This document shows positions 49,820 through 57,530 of a DNA stretch of 57,530 nt, in pieces. The DNA is from Methanobrevibacter sp. TMH8 (lineage in GTDB: Archaea > Methanobacteriota > Methanobacteria > Methanobacteriales > Methanobacteriaceae), in NCBI RefSeq assembly GCF_020148105.1, contig NZ_JAHLZE010000011.1, forward strand, positions 1 to 57,530, read 5' to 3'. A program made the position numbers and the translations under genes. The notes beneath the pieces were generated by a model. That model searched no databases and was not told the DNA's origin. It saw only the letters and a program-made list of their open reading frames with translations. Position 1 is the first letter of the stretch. Each line of letters begins with the position of its first letter.

Positions 49820-52306
49820 ATTAAAAAAAATAAAAAAATAATAACTCATACTTTGATTATTTTAGCCATTATATTATTAGCTGTAGTAAGTTTACAGGCT
49901 GGATCTTCAGCTACTACTAATATTACTAACACAACTTCTGGTGGAATAAGTGAAGCATTAAATAATGCAACTGATGGAGACACAATAGGTCTAGATGAAG
50001 GAATATACACAGGTAATAACAATACCAACATCACAATAAACAAGAATATAACAATTAAAGGAAATGGACCTGCTAGTAATGTAATTATTGATGCACAGGG
50101 ACTTAGTGGAATATTTATTATAGGAGATAATGTTAGTGTGACTTTCATAAACATAACCTTTTTAAATGGAAACGCTAGTCTTTTAACTGTAGACTATAAT
50201 TTAGGTGGTGCTATTTATAACAACTATACTAGTTCTTCAATGACTGTTACAGACTGTACATTTATAAACAATAGTGCATTCTATGGCGGTGCCATTTATA
50301 CTTCTGGTAATTTGTCTGTTAATAATTCAAATTTCACAAATAATGAAGCTGATCGTGGTGGTGCTATCTATAGTAATAATCTTACGGATAATCAGTCTAT
50401 TATTAATTCCATTTTTATAAATAATTATGCTGAGGATTATGGTGGCGCTATTTGTAATTTTGGAGATAATCAGTCTATTATTAATTCCACTTTTACTAAT
50501 AATAGTGCTGGTGCTGTTGTTGGTTCTGGTGGTGCTATCTATATTTCTGCTGATAATCAGTCTATTATTAATTCTACTTTCACAAATAATAGTGCTAATC
50601 TCTTTGGTGGTGCTATTGATAATAATGGTATTGGATTAATTATTGATAATTGTTTTTTCAGTAAAAATGAAGCTCCCTCTGGTGGTGCTATTTATAATAT
50701 AGTAGGTGGTAATTTTACTGTGATTAATTCTAATTTTGTTGAAAATAATGCTACTTCTGGTGGTGCTATCATGAATTCTGGTAATATGACTATAAATGAT
50801 TCTAATTTCACTGGTAATAATGCTACTTCTGGTGGTGCAATTATTAATGATGGTCTAAATGTCTCTATTCTAAACTCTAATTTCACTCTCAATAATGCTA
50901 GTGTCTTGGGTGGTGCTATTTACAATAATGGTATTGGATTAACTATTAATAATAGCTTTTTCAGTAAAAATAAATCTCCCTCTGGTGGTGCTATCCTAAA
51001 TTATTTAGGTAGTAATTTTACTGTGAATGATTCTAATTTTGTTGAAAATAATGCTACTTATGGTGGTGCTATCATGAATTATGCTGTTAATGTTACTGTG
51101 AATGATTCTAATTTCACTGGTAATAATGCTACTTATGGTGGTGCTATTTTTAACAATGGGGGTGCTAATGCTACTGTTAACTCTTCCGTTTTTACAAACA
51201 ATAATGCTACTAATTTTGGTGGTGTAATCTATAATTCTGGTAATATGAGTGTGTCACGTAATGTTATGAATGGTAATAGTGCTGGTTTAGGTCAAATGAT
51301 TTATAATGCTGGTGCTATGGGTATCTTGAATTTGACTTATCTTGATAATTCTACTAAAGTTGTTAGAGATGGTCAGATCGTTACTTTGTATGCTAATTTA
51401 ACTGATGATATGGGTAATACTGTAACAGGACAGAATATAAGTTTCTATGTAAATGGAACTTATGTTGGTAATGTTACTGTTCTAGAAGGATATGTTAACT
51501 TGACTTATACTGTAGATGGATCTCTTGGAGATATTTTGCCTGTAAATGGAACATATGATGGAAATGTGAATTATCCGATCATTATTAGGGATGGTGCATT
51601 AGCAATTATGCTTTCTACTAATTCTACTATTAATGCTCCTGATGGTAAAGTAGGAAGGCCTATAAATATTTCTGGTGTTGCAACTGATGAAGATGGAAAT
51701 CCAATAGCAAATACTCAAATTACTCTAACTATAAATGGTACAACATATACAGTAACAACTAATAGTAATGGTGAATGGAATTTTGTTTTTACTCCATCAA
51801 ATAGTGGTGATTTTACTGCTACTATTTCTTGGGCAGGTAATTCTACTCATGTAGGATTTACAAATAGTACTACTTTCAATGTTGCTAAATTAGCTACTAC
51901 TGTCACTGTTATTGCTCCAAATGCTACAGTTGGTCAAACAATTATTATTCATGGTGTTTTATTTGATGAAGATGGCAATACAGTAGCTAACGCTATGATT
52001 ACTGTTATTGTTGATGGTGAAAGGTTCACAGTGACTACTGATGAGAATGGTCGTTGGAGTTTACCTTATAAAACAACTCATGCTGGAAATATTGAAGTTT
52101 CAGTAAGTTTCGAAGGTAATAACATCTATTTAGCTTCTCAAAACACAACTGTCTTCAATGTGGAAGCTAATAATGGAACAAATGGTACTAATGGAACTAC
52201 TAACAATTCAGCTGCAACTGCAGCTATGAAAAAAACAGGAATACCAATAATACCTATTTTATTAATAATATTAGCTATGATTGGGGTAGTATATAGAAAA
52301 AGATAA
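49820..52306 (+). CDS. adhesin-like protein 3 (beta-helix, Ig-like domains, KTGxPI anchor), apparent ATT start
   Basis: About 828 residues. Signal peptide (KKNKKIITHTL, hydrophobic to about residue 30), then some 15 Asn-rich beta-helix repeats (GGAIYNN types; NQSIINSTFTNN occurs three times), three Ig-like domains (one with LTDDMGNTVTGQNISFY, two with DEDGN), a short Asn/Gly/Thr linker, and MKKTGIPI-membrane segment-YRKR. A surface-anchored adhesin. An ATG lies at 49805, but the GGAGGTGA ribosome binding site (49808-49815) lies inside that frame, right after it. ATT 49820, five bases after GGAGGTG, is the better start. Confidence 0.88.
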   Translation: MKKNKKIITHTLIILAIILLAVVSLQAGSSATTNITNTTSGGISEALNNATDGDTIGLDEGIYTGNNNTNITINKNITIKGNGPASNVIIDAQGLSGIFIIGDNVSVTFINITFLNGNASLLTVDYNLGGAIYNNYTSSSMTVTDCTFINNSAFYGGAIYTSGNLSVNNSNFTNNEADRGGAIYSNNLTDNQSIINSIFINNYAEDYGGAICNFGDNQSIINSTFTNNSAGAVVGSGGAIYISADNQSIINSTFTNNSANLFGGAIDNNGIGLIIDNCFFSKNEAPSGGAIYNIVGGNFTVINSNFVENNATSGGAIMNSGNMTINDSNFTGNNATSGGAIINDGLNVSILNSNFTLNNASVLGGAIYNNGIGLTINNSFFSKNKSPSGGAILNYLGSNFTVNDSNFVENNATYGGAIMNYAVNVTVNDSNFTGNNATYGGAIFNNGGANATVNSSVFTNNNATNFGGVIYNSGNMSVSRNVMNGNSAGLGQMIYNAGAMGILNLTYLDNSTKVVRDGQIVTLYANLTDDMGNTVTGQNISFYVNGTYVGNVTVLEGYVNLTYTVDGSLGDILPVNGTYDGNVNYPIIIRDGALAIMLSTNSTINAPDGKVGRPINISGVATDEDGNPIANTQITLTINGTTYTVTTNSNGEWNFVFTPSNSGDFTATISWAGNSTHVGFTNSTTFNVAKLATTVTVIAPNATVGQTIIIHGVLFDEDGNTVANAMITVIVDGERFTVTTDENGRWSLPYKTTHAGNIEVSVSFEGNNIYLASQNTTVFNVEANNGTNGTNGTTNNSAATAAMKKTGIPIIPILLIILAMIGVVYRKR

Positions 52307-52320
52307 TTTTAAAAAGTTTT

Positions 52321-52348
52321 AAGGGCTTTAATTTTTGCCCTTTTTGTT
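52321..52348 (+). terminator. adhesin 3 terminator
   Basis: AAGGGC (52321-52326) pairs with GCCCTT (52337-52342), followed by a T run. Confidence 0.75.
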
Positions 52349-52410
52349 TATTTTTATATTTTTTTATTTTTAATATTTATTTTATAAAAATAGAAATTTG
52401 TTTATTAAAA

Positions 52411-52442
52411 AAGCCAACAACCTATATTTAGGTTATTGGCTT
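52411..52442 (-). terminator. terminator of the DUF3467 operon
   Basis: AAGCCAACAACCTA (52411-52424) pairs with TAGGTTATTGGCTT (52429-52442) at 13 of 14 positions; on the minus strand it is followed by TTTTTTAAT. It lies 21 bp past the DUF3467 stop. Confidence 0.75.
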
Positions 52443-52463
52443 ATTAATTAATATATAGTTAAA

Positions 52464-52751
52464 TTATTCTTTATTTTTTATACTATAATAATCATCTAAG
52501 TTACGTTGCAATAGGTCAATTATTTGTTGTGTTACTTCAGGATTCATTATAAGGTGTAGATTGCTTTCTTTTTTAGTTTCAATGCTTCCATTTGTATTTA
52601 CAATTTTATCGTTAACAATCAATAATCTAATGTCTAAATCTGTTGAAGATCCAATTGCTCCAGTAACATAGATTTGTTGTGCAAATTCATCTATGTTTAA
52701 ATCAAAATTTTCAATTGATTTATTATTAAAATCTATTATTTTATCTTCCAT
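52464..52751 (-). CDS. DUF3467-like small protein
   Basis: 95 residues. The C-terminal half (LHLIMNPEVTQQIIDLLQRN) matches the VMSP-x(3)-K-x-L-x-LLQ-NL pattern of DUF3467 proteins; the middle is strand-rich with DLDIRLLIVND. It overlaps the upstream winged-helix gene by 11 bp and has its own AGGAGG ribosome binding site, so the two are cotranscribed and translation-coupled. Function unknown. Confidence 0.65.
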   Translation of the reverse strand: MEDKIIDFNNKSIENFDLNIDEFAQQIYVTGAIGSSTDLDIRLLIVNDKIVNTNGSIETKKESNLHLIMNPEVTQQIIDLLQRNLDDYYSIKNKE

Positions 52752-53322
52752 TAGCTACTCCTCCTTTCATGAAGTAACTCACCCTATTATTAAATAAATT
52801 TCGAGTTCTATTATATTTGTTCTGATTATTTCTTTCATTTGTTGTAGTTGCATATGTAGCATGTTTTTCTGAAATGTTATTTGTTTTTATCTTTTTCAGA
52901 TGTTCATATTCTTTTTTATTTATTGATATTTTTTCATTTTCTTCTATTTCTTTTTCGACTTCATCTAAATCAATATCTGGAACATCTGTTTGAAACATTT
53001 TGTCTATTTCTTCATCAGTATATTCAATTATATCTTCATCGAATGTTTCAGCTTGTTTTTCCATTTCTCTAATAGATAGTTCATTTTGGACATTATCTAA
53101 CATTTTAACAATATTTGATTTTGCATTCAATGAGTATTTATTTGAATTATCTTTTATTATAAATTCAGAATCAATTAAATTATTTATAAATTTATCTAAA
53201 GTAGATCTAGATATATTTGAACCAACAGCTATTTGTTGTTTAGTATATGAATTAAAAGGGTGTGCTAACAAGTAATCAACAACTTTTACTTGTGGACAAT
53301 TCCCCATAATTTCACTTAACAT
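52741..53322 (-). CDS. winged-helix protein with acidic linker
   Basis: 193 residues. The N-terminus (about 1-75) is a winged helix-turn-helix: VKVVDYLLAHPFNSYTKQQI, then NISRSTLDKFINNLIDSEFI and a short wing. Residues 85-140 are very acidic, and the tail is Asn/Arg-rich (TTNERNNQNKYNRTRNLFNN). Likely a DNA-binding regulator whose partner is the DUF3467 protein encoded next. Direct repeats and a palindrome lie in the upstream 160-bp divergent region. Confidence 0.7.
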   Translation of the reverse strand: MLSEIMGNCPQVKVVDYLLAHPFNSYTKQQIAVGSNISRSTLDKFINNLIDSEFIIKDNSNKYSLNAKSNIVKMLDNVQNELSIREMEKQAETFDEDIIEYTDEEIDKMFQTDVPDIDLDEVEKEIEENEKISINKKEYEHLKKIKTNNISEKHATYATTTNERNNQNKYNRTRNLFNNRVSYFMKGGVANGR

Positions 53323-53357
53323 AAATCATAATCCCTCACATCACTTTTTTATGTACT

Positions 53358-53432
53358 ATTATTATACATTGCATACTTAATAAATGTATTGAAAATAATC
53401 ATGAATTATTTTAATGTTAAATTATTATACAT
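53358..53432. promoter_or_regulatory. repeats in the divergent promoter region
   Basis: ATTATTATACAT occurs at 53358-53369 and at 53421-53432, flanking the near-palindrome AATAATCATGAATTATT. Candidate operator of the divergent winged-helix genes at 52741 and 53484. Confidence 0.35.
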
Positions 53433-53483
53433 GAAATAATCATATCAAAATGGTTAAATAATACTATTGTCCATATAATTATT

Positions 53484-53765
53484 ATGAAAGATGATTATGG
53501 AGTTCAAGAAGAAATTCTTTTTTCACTTTTTAGAACTAGACATATAGGTAAAAAACACACGCCTATTAATAATGTCTGCAAAAGATTAACAAAATTTCCC
53601 TGTAAACAAATACGGCATGATATAAAATCTCTTATGAAACAAGGTTTGATTCTTCCATATCCTACTGGACATGATCCTGATGTTAGATTAAATCCCAAAA
53701 AAATGAATGAAATTAAAGAAATTATTCGTCTTAAAATACTAACTATTGAAAAAAACTTTGGATAA
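53484..53765 (+). CDS. small winged-helix-like hypothetical protein
   Basis: 93 residues, basic. A helix-turn-helix is suggested by PINNVCKRLTKFPCKQIRHD followed by LMKQGLILPYP as recognition helix and wing. Transcribed divergently from the winged-helix/DUF3467 pair. Leaderless start. No named family recognised. Confidence 0.6.
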   Translation: MKDDYGVQEEILFSLFRTRHIGKKHTPINNVCKRLTKFPCKQIRHDIKSLMKQGLILPYPTGHDPDVRLNPKKMNEIKEIIRLKILTIEKNFG

Positions 53766-54030
53766 AACTTATTCTCATAGTTTAATCTATTTTTTTATTT
53801 AATTTACTTATTTATTTTGTAAGGAGCATTTGATAAGTAAAAAAATAATTTTATAATTATAAATAGAAATATGTAGCTATGAAAAAAAGAATAAGGATAA
53901 AATTTAATCTATAATAAATGAATTTATTAGATTATTAAATAGTAGATTATTGAATATTAGAATATTATATATTAGATTATTATATTATAGATTAATCAAA
54001 TATTAGATTATTTAATTTAAGAAGAGATTT

Positions 54031-54408
54031 CTAAGCTATTGCCATTGAAGTTTCAACATTTGGGATGTTTAAAATGTTATCTCCAATTAAATCAACAGGA
54101 TTTAAGGAAATAGACTTGTTATGTATTGTTACAAATAAGTTGATATTTAATTCAATCTTTTTTTCATGGATTGAAATATTTAATACTCCATTTAGTTTAT
54201 CATTTAGATATTGTTTTTTTGTGTTGAATTTTTTAGATGCATTTGATATTTCAACACCAATAGGGATGTTTTTTTCATCAAAATCTATGCTTACTGAATT
54301 ATCTAAAAATTCTGAGTATTCAAAGTCCTTATAATATTCATCATCTAAAAAAGCAAATAGAATATCATTTTCATAATCATAATCTATTTCCATTACTTTT
54401 TTTTTCAT
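54031..54408 (-). CDS. DUF2283 family protein (copy 1)
   Basis: 125 residues. The first 70 (EIDYDYENDILFAFL, SVSIDFDEKNIPIGVEISNA) match DUF2283 (Y-D-x(3)-D-L-x(12)-V-x-D-x-D-x(3)-I-GIEIL-A). The C-terminal 50 residues are strand-rich and shared with the next gene. AAGGAAT precedes the ATG. Function unknown; solo DUF2283 proteins are often near toxin-antitoxin or mobile genes. Confidence 0.75.
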   Translation of the reverse strand: MKKKVMEIDYDYENDILFAFLDDEYYKDFEYSEFLDNSVSIDFDEKNIPIGVEISNASKKFNTKKQYLNDKLNGVLNISIHEKKIELNINLFVTIHNKSISLNPVDLIGDNILNIPNVETSMAIA

Positions 54409-54560
54409 TTTCTATTCCTTCTTTAATTTTTTCAAATCTGTCTTTTCTTATTGGGTGTGTAGTTGGAAGATTTATAAATTTATCCTTTATAACAATTATA
54501 ATCTTAATAATATAATTGTTATTATAATATTTAAAAAAATAAAAAAGTAAATTAAAAGGA

Positions 54561-54941
54561 TTATGCTGTTACTAACTCAGTTTGCATCACAGGAGCATTA
54601 ATATTATTAATAGCTGAAAGATCAATAGGCATTGATGCTTTTCTATTATGAATTTCAATACCAACTGTAAGTTTAACCAAAATAACTTCATCACTAATAC
54701 ATATATTCATATGTATACAAGTTTTCTTATCTAAGCCCTGTTTTCTAGGAATTTTAAGAACTTTAGAGGCATCCAATATTTCAAGAGCAACAGGAATGTT
54801 ATTTTCATCAAAATCTAGAATTATGCCCTCTTCTAATTCAACTGATTCTTTATATTTATAATCATCCACTACTCTAATCCCTAAAACATCAAAATGAGGG
54901 TCATACATAGACTCAATCTGAATAGTTTCATCTGCTTTCAT
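54561..54941 (-). CDS. DUF2283 family protein (copy 2)
   Basis: 126 residues, a diverged paralogue of the 54031-54408 gene with the same two-part layout: SMYDPHFDVLGIRV, GIILDFDENNIPVALEILDA, and a shared end (NNINAPVMQTELVTA against NILNIPNVETSMAIA). The two lie in tandem, 152 bp apart. A perfect palindrome TGAAGT-AATA-ACTTCA lies 35 bp upstream of its ATG. Confidence 0.75.
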   Translation of the reverse strand: MKADETIQIESMYDPHFDVLGIRVVDDYKYKESVELEEGIILDFDENNIPVALEILDASKVLKIPRKQGLDKKTCIHMNICISDEVILVKLTVGIEIHNRKASMPIDLSAINNINAPVMQTELVTA

Positions 54942-54975
54942 ACTTTCGCAATCTCATATTTTCTGAAAAAGGATA

Positions 54976-54991
54976 TGAAGTAATAACTTCA
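54976..54991. promoter_or_regulatory. palindrome upstream of the DUF2283 pair
   Basis: TGAAGT (54976-54981), AATA, ACTTCA (54986-54991): 6-bp arms with G and C, centred about 42 bp before the ATG. Possible operator or leader hairpin. Confidence 0.35.
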
Positions 54992-55069
54992 ACATCTTTA
55001 TTATCAGTTATCTCAATATTATTTATTTATATTATTTTAAACATTATAAATGTTAACATATTGTTACAT

Positions 55070-55111
55070 TTTCTTAATTTATTTACAATTTTTCTTAATT
55101 TATTTACAATT
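55070..55111. repeat. 21-bp tandem duplication
   Basis: Two exact 21-bp units back to back (55070-55090 and 55091-55111), each beginning TTTCTTAATTT and ending TTACAATT. The 54942-55481 gap also holds the palindrome at 54976 and otherwise only A/T sequence. Confidence 0.8.
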
Positions 55112-55481
55112 ATTACCACTAATTAATAATAATAATCTTTTTGTTTTTAATAGATTATTAATTATTAAATAACTCATGCTTATACAAAAATATTTTCTAA
55201 TTTTCGATATTTTACTATTGTTGTTACTTATATTTAAGTTTTAGCTTTTATTTAAGCTAAATTTCATAAATAAGGATAAATATTTCTATATAACAACAAT
55301 TTAACAACATTAAACCAATTTTTGTATTGAAGAGCAATTTTTCTAAATTGAGACAATTAAATATTCTGTATATCCAAGATAAAAGATATAATAAATAGTA
55401 AAAATAAAATAATAAAATATAATCATTGATAAAATCATAATATATAATAATATATTAATTATAATATTTAGGGGATAAAAA

Positions 55482-56294
55482 ATGGAGTTAGGATTTTCTT
55501 CATTATCACTTTTCATGAAATCATTAGAAGAAATATTGGATATAGCTACTAAAGATGGATTTAATCTTATTGAAATACTTTGTGAAGGACCTTATTGGCC
55601 AAGAAATCTTTTGAGTCAAGAAAACAATAGTATTAAAAGGATTGATGGCTATGATGTTAGACTAAACAATATGGATCTTGAGATATTTGAGTCATATGAT
55701 ATTAAAGTAATGCTTCATAGTCCAACTATTGATCTAAATCCGGCTAGTATGAATGAAGGGATAAGAAAAGAAACAGAAAGACAAACAAAGGAAGCATTGG
55801 ATTTAGCTAACAAAATTGGGGCAATAGCTATAACCACTCATCCAGGTATAATCCATAGAAAAGAAGAGAGAATTAGAAATTTAGCTATTAGATTTGCAAT
55901 AGATACATTATCCAAGTGTCAAAATCATGCTGAAGATCTCGGGGTAACTTTTTCAATAGAAAATATGCCTAACAAACAGAAATTTTTAGCTAATTCTCCT
56001 GAAGAACATAGATATATAGTTGAAAAAGTAGGTTCCTCAGCTACTATTGATTGGGGGCATGCTAATACTTATGAAAATCCTAATGAATTCTTATTAATTG
56101 ATAATATTAGCTATTTCCACCTTAATGATAATATGGGTAAAAAAGATTCTCATATTCCTCTTGGTGAAGGATCCGCTGATTTTAGCTATGATTTTTTAAA
56201 AAATGTAAAAAGAGGAATTATTGAGTTAAATAGCTATGAGGATGTTTTAAAAGGTAAAGAATATCTTATTAATATAATAAATCATCATAAATAA
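55482..56294 (+). CDS. sugar phosphate isomerase/endonuclease IV-like TIM-barrel protein
   Basis: 270 residues of the xylose isomerase-like/AP endonuclease 2 fold. Metal-binding positions fit this group: MLHSPTIDLNPAS, AITTHPGIIH, FSIENMPNK, TIDWGHANT, YFHLNDNMGKKDSHIPLGEG. It may be a sugar isomerase/epimerase or an endonuclease IV relative; substrate cannot be told. GGGGAT precedes the ATG. Confidence 0.85.
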   Translation: MELGFSSLSLFMKSLEEILDIATKDGFNLIEILCEGPYWPRNLLSQENNSIKRIDGYDVRLNNMDLEIFESYDIKVMLHSPTIDLNPASMNEGIRKETERQTKEALDLANKIGAIAITTHPGIIHRKEERIRNLAIRFAIDTLSKCQNHAEDLGVTFSIENMPNKQKFLANSPEEHRYIVEKVGSSATIDWGHANTYENPNEFLLIDNISYFHLNDNMGKKDSHIPLGEGSADFSYDFLKNVKRGIIELNSYEDVLKGKEYLINIINHHK

Positions 56295-56453
56295 TTAGTA
56301 AATTAGAAAATTAATAAATAAGGGATATATAGTAAGATATAATAAAATATGCTGATATAGTGAAAAATATAGTAAGATATTGTAAGATATAGAAAAATAA
56401 AGAAATAATAAATAATTAATATAAATAAAAATTGCATGTATTAATTTGGATAA

Positions 56454-57248
56454 TTAAAATTCAATATCTAATACTTGACAAATCTTTTCAATAATAACAT
56501 CTGCAGCTTCGATAACTCGTTTGGATACTTCTTCTTTTTGTTCAAGTGTAAGAACAGCTAAATCAGATTCTTCAAAAGCAAGTATATCATTAGGTCCATT
56601 TCCAACCATCATAACTTTATAACCTTCATTTTTTAGCATAGCTATGATTTCTTTTTTTCTTTTTGTGTTAGCTGTTTCAAAAACATTTTTCTCAGGAAGA
56701 TTTATGATTTCTGCAAGTTCATAGAGAGATTTAGCTCTATCACCTGAAGCAATAAATGTTTCAATTCCTTTATTATTAAGGGTTTTAATAACATTTTTAA
56801 CATGTGGAAAGACTTTTCCTCCAGCTGCTATAACATATTCAACTTTATTATTATCGACATTTAAAATAAAAGCAGAACCACTACATAATTCTATAAAATT
56901 ATTTTCATTATGTAATTGTTTAGCTGTTTCTTGAAAATCTTTAACTTTTATATCACTATGTCTTAGTAAGGGCAATATTTCATCTTTTGTTATATCTGCA
57001 GAGGAATAGCTAATATCTAATGGAATAGAATTGTCTTTTATAAAATCATACAATTTTTTTTCAGGATTAGCTTGCATTAGACATTTTTTTGTATCAGTTT
57101 GCATTACAACTAATGCACTATTTCCCAACTCATCAATCACATCTAAAGAACTATTGTCAACTCTTTTACTATTTTTTGTATTTTTAATAACTCTACACCT
57201 TTCTAAAAGTGTTCCTGCATTATCAAAGACTATAGCCTTCTTTTTCAT
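56454..57248 (-). CDS. HAD-superfamily protein, P-type-ATPase-like, with altered motifs
   Basis: 264 residues. HAD order is clear: motif I VFDNAGTLL, motif II ETFIASGDRA, motif IV VMMVGNGPNDILAF. The domain resembles the P-domain of P-type ATPases, as in soluble archaeal P-type-like HAD proteins. The second motif I Asp of normal phosphatases is Ala (D-N-A), and motif IV has GNGPND in place of GDGxND, so catalysis may be weak or different. Residues about 20-150 are an inserted region with unknown role. Confidence 0.8.
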   Translation of the reverse strand: MKKKAIVFDNAGTLLERCRVIKNTKNSKRVDNSSLDVIDELGNSALVVMQTDTKKCLMQANPEKKLYDFIKDNSIPLDISYSSADITKDEILPLLRHSDIKVKDFQETAKQLHNENNFIELCSGSAFILNVDNNKVEYVIAAGGKVFPHVKNVIKTLNNKGIETFIASGDRAKSLYELAEIINLPEKNVFETANTKRKKEIIAMLKNEGYKVMMVGNGPNDILAFEESDLAVLTLEQKEEVSKRVIEAADVIIEKICQVLDIEF

Positions 57249-57506
57249 AATATCTCTTTTAGTTTAATATTTTAAATTAATTTATTTAATATTCTTATTA
57301 TGCTTTTAATAATATTTTAATTTTGAGGTTTTGATTTTATTCAATTTTTTATGAACTGTTCTTGTTTTTTGGTTTTCATGTTTATATTTTCCATTGGAAA
57401 ATATTTATTACAAAATCGTTATATTTATATAATATGCTTATCTTAAATCATATTAGTAAAAAACATATTACAAGCTTTATTTGTAAATTATCGGTTTTTT
57501 TCTTAG

Positions 57507-57530
57507 TTCGTTTAATTTCGGTTAAACGAA
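57507..57530. promoter_or_regulatory. perfect inverted repeat at the window end
   Basis: TTCGTTTAA (57507-57515) and TTAAACGAA (57522-57530), six-base spacer. It may be an operator or hairpin belonging to the next gene outside the window. The preceding 57249-57506 stretch is T-rich with nothing else recognisable. Confidence 0.45.

Overview
The window looks like chromosomal DNA of a very AT-rich methanogenic archaeon of the order Methanobacteriales, most likely Methanobrevibacter or a close relative. This rests on F420-dependent methylene-tetrahydromethanopterin dehydrogenase (mtd), the coenzyme F430 enzyme CfbB, a fused Kae1-Bud32, Alba, a phosphomevalonate dehydratase (aconitase X) subunit, pseudomurein-binding repeats and three large beta-helix adhesin-like proteins. 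Starts are either leaderless or preceded by GGAGGTG or GGTGAT-type ribosome binding sites. I saw no tRNA, rRNA, CRISPR array or insertion sequence. All pairings and motifs were read by eye; no search or folding program was run.

Layout. 1-4000: end of a CARDB-like surface protein, a TetR regulator, and an adhesin gene broken in an 11-G tract. 4.4-13.2 kb: housekeeping genes (kae1-bud32, a PaaK/F390-synthetase-like ligase, an ArsR plus Cys-rich Fe-S pair, rdgB, rpsO-recJ, aconitase X). 13.4-18.7 kb: a second adhesin with a structured leader, and a pseudomurein-binding protein. 19.5-24.9 kb: a radical SAM protein, a glycan polymerase/glycosyltransferase pair, and cfbB. 24.9-28.1 kb: mtd flanked on both sides by related small-RNA/small-peptide loci. 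28.1-33 kb: hisB, a ferredoxin with an apparent AUU start, modE, trpB2 and a coiled-coil protein. 33.5-44 kb: an iron-sulfur flavoprotein, a flippase, DUF1786, PHP, zinc-ribbon and DUF63 proteins, an isopropylmalate-synthase-type enzyme, Alba and an aldo/keto reductase. 44.2-48.8 kb: a PQQ-propeller protein and a PadR-ABC exporter operon. 49.8-57.5 kb: a third adhesin, DUF3467/winged-helix and DUF2283 genes, a TIM-barrel protein and a HAD-like protein.

The most interesting part is the mtd neighbourhood. Two paralogous loci (about 25131-25600 and 27387-27842) each hold, in the same order: a palindrome, a TATA box, a roughly 230-nt transcript whose ends pair, a tiny hydrophobic peptide (18 or 25 residues) behind a perfect GGAGGTGAT ribosome binding site, a second TATA box, and a short downstream RNA ending in a hairpin. 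In both, that downstream RNA is complementary to the peptide mRNA's leader. The paired sequences differ completely between the loci while the pairing is kept. Leader, anti-Shine-Dalgarno and ribosome binding site can form mutually exclusive helices. This is the logic of bacterial type I toxin-antitoxin systems, which to my knowledge are not established in archaea.

Other points: two genes appear to start with AUU at the same spacing from a perfect ribosome binding site; the three adhesins share a C-terminal KTGxPI-membrane segment-Arg/Lys tail that looks like a sorting or anchoring signal; and the first adhesin has a homopolymer frameshift that suggests phase variation or a sequencing error.
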